Shown in pieces: positions 1 to 6,250 of a DNA stretch of 14,516 bases; positions within the stretch are counted from its first letter, which is position 1; the number at the start of each line of letters is the position of its first letter. The stretch is from JADGQA01 sp964579855. Lineage in GTDB: Bacteria; Bacteroidota; Ignavibacteria; UBA10030. Below the pieces are notes generated by a model that searched no databases, was not told the origin of the DNA, and saw nothing but the letters and a program-made list of their open reading frames with translations. The DNA is taken from positions 1-14,516 of the forward strand of contig CAZOIM010000082.1 in the NCBI GenBank assembly GCA_964579855.1, given 5' to 3'. Position numbers and translations under genes: made by a program.

Positions 1-381
1 CAGGACCAAAGTGGCTTCGGAGATCCGACGCTGCGGGATAATCTCACGCAACAACTCGTTGACAGGTTTACGAATGATAACACCCTGCAGATCGCAGATC
101 GCAATACCGCCGATTCGATGCTCGAGGGGGTTATCGTCGACGTAGAAGATAAGCCTTCGGCCGTACAAGGGGGCGAACAGGTATCATCAAGACGAATCAA
201 GGTCACCGTGCGAGCGACTTTTCAGGATCTCAAGCTTCGGAAAAGAATCTGGGAAAAGGATTTCTCCAATTGGGGCGACTACGCATCGGGGGGCGGATTG
301 ACTCAACGCAATGACGGTATTAATGAGGCAGTACGAAAACTCACAGAGGACATACTTAACGAAACAGTAGCAGGATGGTAA
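1..381 (+). CDS. lptE: LptE-family LPS-assembly lipoprotein (3' part, 5' end outside window)
   Basis: The reading frame is open from the first base and ends with TAA at 379-381, giving 126 visible residues. The amino end, where a lipoprotein signal would sit, lies beyond the left edge. The first internal ATG (118) is not the start, because family-like sequence continues upstream of it. Visible hallmarks of the Bacteroidota-type LptE fold are an opening 'DPTLRDNLTQQLVDRF' helix, 'NTADSMLEGVIVDVEDKP' (the 'AD..l.G.I..y...P' strand), then 'RRIKVTVRATFQDL' and 'IWEKDFSNWGDY' strands and a C-terminal helix. In the known family, LptE is an outer-membrane lipoprotein that plugs the LptD barrel and helps deliver lipopolysaccharide to the surface. 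It sits 7 bases upstream of a membrane glycosyltransferase gene, consistent with one envelope operon. The family call rests on pattern recognition of a divergent family, so it is good but not certain. Confidence 0.75.
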   Translation, partial: QDQSGFGDPTLRDNLTQQLVDRFTNDNTLQIADRNTADSMLEGVIVDVEDKPSAVQGGEQVSSRRIKVTVRATFQDLKLRKRIWEKDFSNWGDYASGGGLTQRNDGINEAVRKLTEDILNETVAGW

Positions 382-388
382 GACAACT

Positions 389-1906
389 ATGATCATAGCA
401 GCATTTTTCTTCCGCCAGGAAATCGTTCAGAACGCTTTCTTCTCCGATTTCGTCATGTATCTCTATTTCATTTCTCTTCTGATTCTCTTTGCGTTCGGAG
501 CCCACGGCTTCGTTATGGTGTTCCATTATCTCAAACAAAGGAATGTCGAAGAAACGGTTCCCCCGTTCACTGTCGAACCGATCGTCACCATTCAGCTTCC
601 CGTGTTTAACGAATTGTACGTTGTCGACAGACTGATCGACTCCGTCTGTGCGTTGGACTATCCCAAGGCGAAACTGGAAATTCAGGTATTGGACGATTCG
701 ACCGATGAGACCTATCAGATAGTCGAGAAGTCCGTCAAGCGCTACTGTCTGTTGGGCTACGATGTGAAACACATCCACCGAACCGACCGGAGTGGCTACA
801 AGGCTGGCGCCTTGAAAAATGGTCTTGCAACAGCACGAGGAGAGTTCATCGCCATCTTCGATGCTGATTTTGTCCCGCGGCAGGAATTTCTCCAGAAGAC
901 TATTCCGTATTTCTATTCCGATCCGAAAATTGGACTGGTTCAAACGCGATGGGAACATCTGAACTGCGAGTATTCTCTCCTCACGCGAACACAAGCGTTC
1001 GCGCTCGATGGACACTTTGTCATTGAGCAGGACGTGAGAAACAAGGCGGGGTTCTTTATCAATTTCAACGGCACGGGGGGTATCTGGCGCAAAGAGGCGA
1101 TCGTGGATGCGGGAAACTGGCATTCGGACACTCTCACGGAAGACCTCGACCTGAGTTATCGGGCCCAGCTGAAAGGATGGAAGTTCAAATACCTGAACGA
1201 CGTTACTTCGCCGGCGGAGCTTCCTGCCGAAGTGAATGCACTGAAGTCGCAGCAATTCCGATGGACAAAGGGTGCCATTGAAACGGCCCGTAAAATTCTT
1301 CCCGAGGTATGGAAATCCGACATCCCGTTCCGCGTGAAAATTCATTCAACGTTTCACCTGACGAATAACATTGTGTTTCCGTTCATCCTGCTCGCTGGCA
1401 TTCTCAACGTTCCGCTGATGTTTATCAAACAACAGGGCGGACACGATCTCTACTTCGCGTTGATGTCGGTATTCGTCCTGGCGTTTGTTGGATCGTTTCT
1501 GTTCTATTTGTATTCACAAAAATCCGTGTACACAGACTGGAAGAGGAGAATTCTTCTGTTTCCGTTGTTTATGGCGGGAAGCATGGGATTTGCTGTGAAC
1601 AATTCGCGGGCGGTATTCGAAGGGCTGTTCAAACGGAAAAGCGAATTCATTCGCACACCGAAGTATGCGATCAATACGAAAAAAGACTCCTGGGCTGGTA
1701 AGAAATACGTCGGATTGAAGATCGGATGGGTTTCCATTGTCGAAATGCTGCTCGCGGTGTATTGTTTCTTCGGCGTAATTTCCTCATTATATTATATGCA
1801 ATTCGCGGCGGTACCGTTCCAACTGCTGTATTTTCTCGGATTCTTTCTTGTCTCATTGTTGTCAATCAAGAACGCTCTCGAAGCAAGGAAACTGAGACAA
1901 CTGTAA
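389..1906 (+). CDS. Cellulose-synthase-like family 2 membrane glycosyltransferase
   Basis: 505 residues. An N-terminal membrane segment (about 22-46) precedes a cytosolic GT-A domain with the full processive GT2 signature: LDDSTDE (101-107), the metal-binding DAD (158-160), GTGGIWR (228-234), the catalytic-base motif TED (250-252) and QQFRW (288-292). About five further membrane segments follow (roughly 326-347, 355-374, 387-404, 444-467, 473-493). This resembles bacterial CesA/CslA-like enzymes that polymerise a sugar from a nucleotide-sugar and pass it through the membrane. The sugar (glucose, mannose or other) cannot be read from the sequence. No PilZ domain, BcsB or cellulase neighbour is visible, so a bona fide cellulose operon is unlikely. 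The ATG at 389 lies 7 bases after lptE stops, and the TPR gene begins 6 bases after this gene stops, so the three are probably cotranscribed. An ATG at 455 would remove residues 1-22. Confidence 0.9.
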   Translation: MIIAAFFFRQEIVQNAFFSDFVMYLYFISLLILFAFGAHGFVMVFHYLKQRNVEETVPPFTVEPIVTIQLPVFNELYVVDRLIDSVCALDYPKAKLEIQVLDDSTDETYQIVEKSVKRYCLLGYDVKHIHRTDRSGYKAGALKNGLATARGEFIAIFDADFVPRQEFLQKTIPYFYSDPKIGLVQTRWEHLNCEYSLLTRTQAFALDGHFVIEQDVRNKAGFFINFNGTGGIWRKEAIVDAGNWHSDTLTEDLDLSYRAQLKGWKFKYLNDVTSPAELPAEVNALKSQQFRWTKGAIETARKILPEVWKSDIPFRVKIHSTFHLTNNIVFPFILLAGILNVPLMFIKQQGGHDLYFALMSVFVLAFVGSFLFYLYSQKSVYTDWKRRILLFPLFMAGSMGFAVNNSRAVFEGLFKRKSEFIRTPKYAINTKKDSWAGKKYVGLKIGWVSIVEMLLAVYCFFGVISSLYYMQFAAVPFQLLYFLGFFLVSLLSIKNALEARKLRQL

Positions 1907-1912
1907 TCGCGT

Positions 1913-3052
1913 ATGGCTGAAGTTCAACAACAGAAAATAGCGGCGCTCGAAAAGAAAGTCGGGAGCGGCGGAAAATCGCCACTCTTTGCACAGCTTGCGA
2001 GTCTTTACGTACAACAAGGCAAGCCGACAGAAGCATTACGCTTGTGCGATGAAGGATTGGCCGTGTTTCCACACTACACGACCGGCCACCTGATAAAGGG
2101 GAAAGCACTACTCGCCCTACAGATGAATGCTGAGGCACGCCGCGAATTTGAAATGGTTGGCGATTTCCTTCCCGCCAATGAGATGGTTGCCTTCATCCTC
2201 TCGAACATCCAGTCCGGTGAAGGAGAAATGCTTGCATCACCTTCCGTTGAACCGGCAATTGTTGCACCAGCCCCTGCAGCATCCCAAACGATAACGGAAA
2301 ACACGGTGGCGCCTCCTCCGGAAGAGCCTATGCAAGGATTCTCCCCACCTGATGCAATCGCACCAACGCAACCCGCGAATCTCTTTGAGGCCGCCGGACA
2401 AATACAACAATCAGTTGAAGACCCGTTCGGTTTTGGAAGTGAGCCGGCATCTGAGACAACAGCGCCTGCGGACAATACAACCGCGGAAGAGAACCCAAAT
2501 CCATTCGGAGGATTTCCAGGTCAGTCGGAAGTTTTGGAATCTCCAGCGGGACTCTCAAAAGATGGTGAGTCGCAGTCGGGGAGTATTTTTGATTTCCCCT
2601 TCCAATCGCAAGAGGCGCCGCCTGTTGCGCAGGGGGAGGAATCGTTCGAGGCATTTGCTGTGCGTATGCGCGGAGAACTCGCGGGTGAAAACACAATGAC
2701 GCTTGAAAGCTATTTGGCCGCGGCGGCCACCGATCAGGTGCCGATACAACAGGACCCTGTACACAAATCGAGTGAAACGATTGAGAATCTTGCTGAAAAG
2801 CTCCAGTCGGCAAGGAAGATTACACCCGTTATCAATCTCTCAACGAAGGCCACAATTCCAGCGAGTGAGACAGATACCCCTGCGAGCACCGGCTTTGTTA
2901 CGCCGACGTTAGCTGAGATCTATGCTAAACAAGGCTGGTACGATGATGCGATCAAGGCGTATAGGACGCTGTGCATCAACAAGCCCGCGGAAAAAGATCG
3001 CTTCGAAAAGCGTATCGCGGAATTGGAAGAGTTAAAGAAACAACAAGGATAG
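1913..3052 (+). CDS. TPR-repeat protein with long Pro/Gln/Glu-rich linker
   Basis: 379 residues. An amino-terminal pair of TPR-like repeats (about 24-91, with 'LASLYVQQGKPTEALRLCDEGLAVFP' character) is followed by a roughly 230-residue low-complexity region (about 100-325). That region is rich in Pro, Ala, Gln and Glu and contains recurring short Phe/Gly/Pro patches (DPFGFG near 170, NPFGGFPG near 196, FDFPFQ near 226). A single TPR closes the protein (about 330-360, 'TLAEIYAKQGWYDDAIKAYR'), then a charged coil. There is no signal peptide or membrane segment, so it is probably cytoplasmic. TPRs mediate protein contacts, and the separated repeats suggest a scaffold or tether. Its start is 6 bases after the glycosyltransferase stop, implying translational coupling and a role with that membrane enzyme or with LptE. 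The precise partner is unknown. Confidence 0.8.
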   Translation: MAEVQQQKIAALEKKVGSGGKSPLFAQLASLYVQQGKPTEALRLCDEGLAVFPHYTTGHLIKGKALLALQMNAEARREFEMVGDFLPANEMVAFILSNIQSGEGEMLASPSVEPAIVAPAPAASQTITENTVAPPPEEPMQGFSPPDAIAPTQPANLFEAAGQIQQSVEDPFGFGSEPASETTAPADNTTAEENPNPFGGFPGQSEVLESPAGLSKDGESQSGSIFDFPFQSQEAPPVAQGEESFEAFAVRMRGELAGENTMTLESYLAAAATDQVPIQQDPVHKSSETIENLAEKLQSARKITPVINLSTKATIPASETDTPASTGFVTPTLAEIYAKQGWYDDAIKAYRTLCINKPAEKDRFEKRIAELEELKKQQG

Positions 3053-3147
3053 TATTCCTTCGATCGCTTGTCGCCAGACTCCAAATGGGACAGACGACTC
3101 ATCCTCTTGACTCCGCTACAGAGACTTTCCGCTATCAAAATCTCCCG

Positions 3148-3834
3148 TCATCGGGGTCTCACACTTCCCACCCCCGTCACTGACTGTTGTATGATCTGAG
3201 GACTTCCTGCATACACGATGGATCCTGTCCCAGCGATAATCGCATCGAGTCTGGATGTGGCATTGACCTCGACGGTTCCAGATCCTGAAATAAGTGTGGA
3301 ACAACGGGAAGCAACGAGGTCGAAATTGTGGACACTTCCTGCACCGATGATCTCCACCTGCTCAAACGTTGCTGTCCCACTTAACGTAATTGTTCCCGCT
3401 CCCGTAATTCTGCACAAAATCGAATCCGTCTGAATCGGGCCCGTTGCCGTGAAGTCCGCTGTCCCAACCGATTCCAGTCGATTGATGGCTTTCATCGACG
3501 CATATACTTTGACCGTAACGTTGTTATAGGAACCATTGTCCAGTCCCACGATGAGGTTGCCGCCATTCACAACGGTCCCTACGTGGTCAATGATGTTGTC
3601 ATCTGAAACTATGCTAAGCTGTTCGACTGTATCCTGGGTGATAGTGACCTTCGCGAAATTCGTTACCTGTATTCCACTGAATGTTCCTGCAGTCCGTACC
3701 TGTGTGACGAGTTTGCCCGAACCAACGATCTGGTTGTTGTTGACGACCGTATCGTTATCAAAGCAGCCAACCATGACAACGGCTATAAGTGTCATTCCGA
3801 GCAGAGAAAGTCTAGTACAGTACGTGGAAGTCAT
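3148..3834 (-). CDS. Head-GIN / DUF2807 putative lipoprotein with beta-helix repeats
   Basis: 228 residues from the ATG at 3834. I chose this start over the longer frame (to 3885) because AAAGGAAC lies 4 bases before it and the next residues form a signal sequence: a hydrophobic stretch 8-22 ending in MVGC, a slightly atypical lipobox with Cys24 as the likely lipidated residue. After about residue 34 the sequence matches the head-GIN (DUF2807) pattern: 'IVGSGKLVTQVRTAGTFSGI', then 'VTITQDTVEQLSI', and a run of glycine-centred rungs every 15-20 residues (SVGTAD 122-127, TGAGTIT 144-150, IGAGSV 163-168, SGSGTV 183-188, AGTGSI 201-206, TGVGSV 220-225) typical of a parallel beta-helix. Family members are envelope-anchored or surface proteins, mostly without known function, often suspected in adhesion or polysaccharide contact. 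It converges with the TPR gene, and no convincing terminator was seen in the 95-base gap. Confidence 0.85.
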   Translation of the reverse strand: MTSTYCTRLSLLGMTLIAVVMVGCFDNDTVVNNNQIVGSGKLVTQVRTAGTFSGIQVTNFAKVTITQDTVEQLSIVSDDNIIDHVGTVVNGGNLIVGLDNGSYNNVTVKVYASMKAINRLESVGTADFTATGPIQTDSILCRITGAGTITLSGTATFEQVEIIGAGSVHNFDLVASRCSTLISGSGTVEVNATSRLDAIIAGTGSIVYAGSPQIIQQSVTGVGSVRPR

Positions 3835-3838
3835 TTTC

Positions 3839-3846
3839 GTTCCTTT
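3839..3846 (-). promoter_or_regulatory. Ribosome binding site that sets the DUF2807 start
   Basis: On the minus strand AAAGGAAC ends 4 bases before the ATG at 3834. It supports that ATG over the in-frame upstream ATGs at 3849 and 3885. Confidence 0.6.
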
Positions 3847-3916
3847 CATAAAATGAAACAATTCAAAATCTCTGGTGACATTCAATGAATTTCGATTATC
3901 TGTCTAGTCACGGGGC

Positions 3917-3971
3917 CAAAAACAATAATGGCGAAGTGATCAGCAACTCAAGCCTTCACCTCGCCACTTCG
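3917..3971 (-). terminator. Possible rho-independent terminator for the lemA-M48 transcript
   Basis: Read on the minus strand, a 10-base stem with one mismatch (3956-3965 with 3930-3939) is followed by ATTATTGTTTTT. A mutually exclusive perfect 7-base stem (3932-3938 with 3965-3971) overlaps it. The placement between two minus-strand units suits a terminator. However, it lies about 440 bases after the protease stop and the T run is interrupted. Confidence 0.35.
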
Positions 3972-4110
3972 TTATAAATCGGATTCGGATTTTTCGTCGA
4001 CGCTTATCAGGAATTCGTATTGAAGCGCGACAAGATTCAATCACCCTATACGCCTACTTCATAGCAATGTTACTCACGTGTGCTCACAAAACATATTGTC
4101 TGCGTCACAA

Positions 4111-4128
4111 TTTCTCAACGTTGAGAAA
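4111..4128. repeat. Perfect 18-base palindrome
   Basis: TTTCTCAACGTTGAGAAA reads identically on both strands with no spacer, a form typical of a dimeric regulator site rather than a hairpin. No gene starts immediately beside it. The nearest downstream start is the DUF2807 gene, about 280 bases away on the minus strand. Confidence 0.55.
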
Positions 4129-4406
4129 AACAATAATCAAGGTGGCCGAGACCTTAAGAAATTGGCATTCGCGTGTTGTTCGTGTGTTTCAAATAAAAGA
4201 GGGAGTGATGGTGGGCAAGGAGTGGCACAGAACAACGAATACGTTTACAACTTCGATCCATCGTCTCCATTCCTTTCGAAGAGATTCCTTATCTGTTGGC
4301 ATGAAAACTTGTCCCGAACGAAGCGACACAAGATCTTTGGGAAATCGATTCAATTGATGCGAGGCAAAGTCTTTGTCAAAAGGCTGCGGAGGATCTTCCA
4401 ATACAG

Positions 4407-5390
4407 CTATCCAGCAGGTTTCATCTGGTAGGCCATAGCTTCAAGGGCAACAATGCGATTCTTCATCGGTGGGTGTGTTCCAAACAACTCTGCAGCAAAC
4501 CCTTCCTTTGCATTCACCGTTCTTCCCAGAGGGTCGACAATGCACAGATGGGCGGCACCTCGCTTGATCGAAGCGGTTGGAGCGGTTGCGTTCTCAAGCT
4601 TCGTGAGTGCGTGGACAAGCCCCATTGGATTGCGGGTCAATTCTGCGCCGGAGGCATCGGCCAGGTATTCGCGTTTGCGTGATACTGCCATCGCCATCAA
4701 TTGACTAATCAACGGCGCAAGGACGATGCCGATGATCCACAACGCCAACATCAGGAGGGCAATCGGACCACCGGAACCTCCGCCTGAACTCCTTTTGCCT
4801 CTTCTCCCACCACCCCAGAATAATCCACGTCTTGCCCAATCAGAAAGCAATAAAATTGATCCCATCATTGCGGCAATCACCGTCATAAGACGAATATCGT
4901 AGTTACGAATGTGACTCATCTCGTGGGCAACAACTCCCTGCAATTCTTCCCTGTTCAGTGAGTCAAGAAGACCTTGCGTTACGGCGATCGAGCTGTTCTG
5001 CGGATCTTTGCCGGTCGCAAATGCGTTGGGGTCAGGATCGGGGACAACGTATACTTGTGGGCGCGGCAAACCAGAAGCGATGCTCATTTCATCAACAACA
5101 TTCAGAAGCTGTTGATGCGACGGATTGTTCGGGTCGGCGGGAATTGCGTTCGTTGAAGTCAGGACTGCCTTGGCGCCGCTCCGCAGGCTCCACGAAGCTG
5201 AAAGCGATCCAACACCGAGTGCAATCACCGTTCCAAGAGGAAGAAATAAATCTTGTCCGATCGTACCAAGATAAAAAGCATCGAAGCCGAATCCGATGAA
5301 CCCAAGGAAGAGGACAAACACGATCATGACAGCAAATGTTGTCTTCTTGTTGTGCTCTTGCTGTTCGTAAATATTTCGTTGTTGAGCCAC
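4407..5390 (-). CDS. htpX: M48 family membrane metalloprotease (HtpX-like)
   Basis: About 327 residues. Two N-terminal membrane segments (about 20-42 and 50-70) precede a cytosolic M48 domain. The zinc site is HEMSH (about 156-160, two His ligands and the catalytic Glu), and the third ligand is the Glu of EYLAD (about 241-245). A Gly/Arg/Ser-rich loop (about 193-208) and another hydrophobic pair (164-183, 209-232) lie between them. The family cleaves misfolded or damaged inner-membrane proteins, and HtpX-like enzymes are commonly linked to envelope or heat stress. It follows lemA by 83 bases on the same strand, a frequent pairing. A TTG at 5396 would give two extra residues, but I prefer the GTG at 5390 because GAGG lies 7 bases before it, whereas the TTG has that motif only 1 base away. 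M48 membership is secure; orthology to E. coli HtpX is less so. Confidence 0.9.
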   Translation of the reverse strand: MAQQRNIYEQQEHNKKTTFAVMIVFVLFLGFIGFGFDAFYLGTIGQDLFLPLGTVIALGVGSLSASWSLRSGAKAVLTSTNAIPADPNNPSHQQLLNVVDEMSIASGLPRPQVYVVPDPDPNAFATGKDPQNSSIAVTQGLLDSLNREELQGVVAHEMSHIRNYDIRLMTVIAAMMGSILLLSDWARRGLFWGGGRRGKRSSGGGSGGPIALLMLALWIIGIVLAPLISQLMAMAVSRKREYLADASGAELTRNPMGLVHALTKLENATAPTASIKRGAAHLCIVDPLGRTVNAKEGFAAELFGTHPPMKNRIVALEAMAYQMKPAG

Positions 5391-5473
5391 CGTCAAGCCT
5401 CGTCAAATGAAAGAACGTATACCCTTCAGCATCCTCCTTCCAGGAATCTGGCCGATGACGTCGGAATCCAGAC

Positions 5474-6040
5474 CTACTTCTTCAGGGATAAATCAACATT
5501 CGGAACTGCACGTTCCGTATCAACGTTGATCTCAAAGAGTTCGGACGTCTTGAAGTTGAACATCGCTGCGATGATGCTTGCAGGGAATACCTGCTGGGCA
5601 ATATTGAATCTCGTGGCAATGTCGTTATAGAATTGTCGGGCAAAGGAGATCTTATTCTCCGTGCTGGTCAGCTCTTCCTGGAGTTGTTTCACGTTCTCGT
5701 TCGACTTTAACGTCGGATAATTCTCAACAAGGGCGAATAACTTGTTCAATGCACCGGACAACATATCTTCCTTCGCGGCGGACTCAGCGATTCCCTTTGC
5801 TGAAATTGCTGCGTTGCGTGCCTGGATGACTTTTTGAAGCGTATCCTGTTCAAATTCCATTTGTCCTTTGACCGTTTGCACGAGATTCGGAATCAGATCG
5901 TGTCTTCGCTTCAGCTGCACATCTATCTGTTTCCAGCCATTCTGCACCTGATTGCGGAGTGTAACAAGCCCGTTGTACTTGGCGACGATCCAAAAGAGAA
6001 GCACAACGGCAGCGGCGAGCAGAACATAGAAGAAAATCAT
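5474..6040 (-). CDS. lemA: LemA family protein
   Basis: 188 residues, the usual LemA length. One N-terminal membrane segment (about 3-20) is followed by the family signature 'YNGLVTLRNQVQNGWKQIDV' starting at residue 22 and then 'QLKRRHDLIPNLV'. Long alpha-helical regions follow, with 'NEEL/TSTENKISFARQFYND'-like content near 120-150 and the C-terminal 'ELFEI' segment near 171. I chose the ATG at 6040 over the longer frame (to 6088) because AAAGGAGT lies 4 bases upstream and the membrane anchor then begins at residue 3. LemA proteins are helical membrane-anchored proteins of unclear biochemical role that often neighbour M48 proteases, as here. The pair likely forms one transcription unit, and a candidate promoter lies just upstream (6067-6095). 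Confidence 0.93.
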   Translation of the reverse strand: MIFFYVLLAAAVVLLFWIVAKYNGLVTLRNQVQNGWKQIDVQLKRRHDLIPNLVQTVKGQMEFEQDTLQKVIQARNAAISAKGIAESAAKEDMLSGALNKLFALVENYPTLKSNENVKQLQEELTSTENKISFARQFYNDIATRFNIAQQVFPASIIAAMFNFKTSELFEINVDTERAVPNVDLSLKK

Positions 6041-6044
6041 AGGG

Positions 6045-6052
6045 ACTCCTTT
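6045..6052 (-). promoter_or_regulatory. Ribosome binding site of lemA
   Basis: AAAGGAGT on the minus strand lies 4 bases before the ATG at 6040. It is one of the best Shine-Dalgarno matches in the window and decides the lemA start. Confidence 0.75.
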
Positions 6053-6066
6053 CGAGGGTTCGCACC

Positions 6067-6095
6067 AAAGTAAGACACGGGAAGTCAAGATTCAA
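6067..6095 (-). promoter_or_regulatory. Candidate promoter of lemA-M48
   Basis: On the minus strand TTGAAT (6090-6095) and TACTTT (6067-6072) are separated by exactly 17 bases. TACTTTGG is also one mismatch from the TAnnTTTG element described for Bacteroidota. The inferred RNA start near 6060 would leave a short leader containing the ribosome binding site. This is inference from spacing and similarity only. Confidence 0.35.
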
Positions 6096-6250
6096 TGAGT
6101 AATGAGTTCGTGAGACGGAATTTTTTCCTTTGTCCAAATCCATGGCGTGTTCCAATTATTGAGAATCGTGAAGAACATTCTTCGCGCGCGTTCGCTTGCT
6201 CTTACTAGACCGAATCCATAACTTTTGTTCGACGGTGAATTGATTCTTCT

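Larger units (their letters stand above)
3835..4406. other. 572-base stretch without a convincing gene
   Basis: This gap lies between the end of the M48 protease gene and the start of the DUF2807 gene, both on the minus strand. Short frames exist (for example 4078-4431 on + and 4189-4401 on -), but none has recognisable motifs, a good start or domain-like composition, and the + frames run into the protease gene. The stretch holds alternative hairpins around 3930-3971, a bulged hairpin at 3996-4031, a perfect 18-base palindrome at 4111-4128 and a 12-base direct repeat (3918-3929 and 4126-4137). It presumably contains the promoter of the DUF2807 gene and the 3' end of the protease transcript. 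A non-coding RNA or gene remnant is possible but not shown. Confidence 0.6.

Noticed and set aside
356..1345. A 329-codon open frame on the minus strand opposite the glycosyltransferase
   Set aside because: It is the complement of a GT2 gene with all catalytic motifs intact. The translated product has no recognisable domain and gene context supports only the + frame.
2328..2813. A 161-codon minus-strand frame inside the TPR gene
   Set aside because: It is a shadow of the Pro/Gln/Glu-rich linker, whose biased codons keep the opposite frames free of stops.
3053..3147. Terminator search between the convergent TPR and DUF2807 genes
   Set aside because: No stem with an adjoining T run was found. 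A weak GTC/GAC dyad near 3070-3103 is not convincing.
4189..4401. A 70-codon minus-strand frame beginning just after the protease stop
   Set aside because: It begins with TTG, lacks a Shine-Dalgarno and has no recognisable features. It could be a trailer open by chance.
4067..4431. Overlapping + strand frames of about 96 and 117 codons in the gap after the protease gene
   Set aside because: No motif, no ribosome binding site, unusual Cys/His/Arg composition, and they run into the end of the M48 gene on the other strand.
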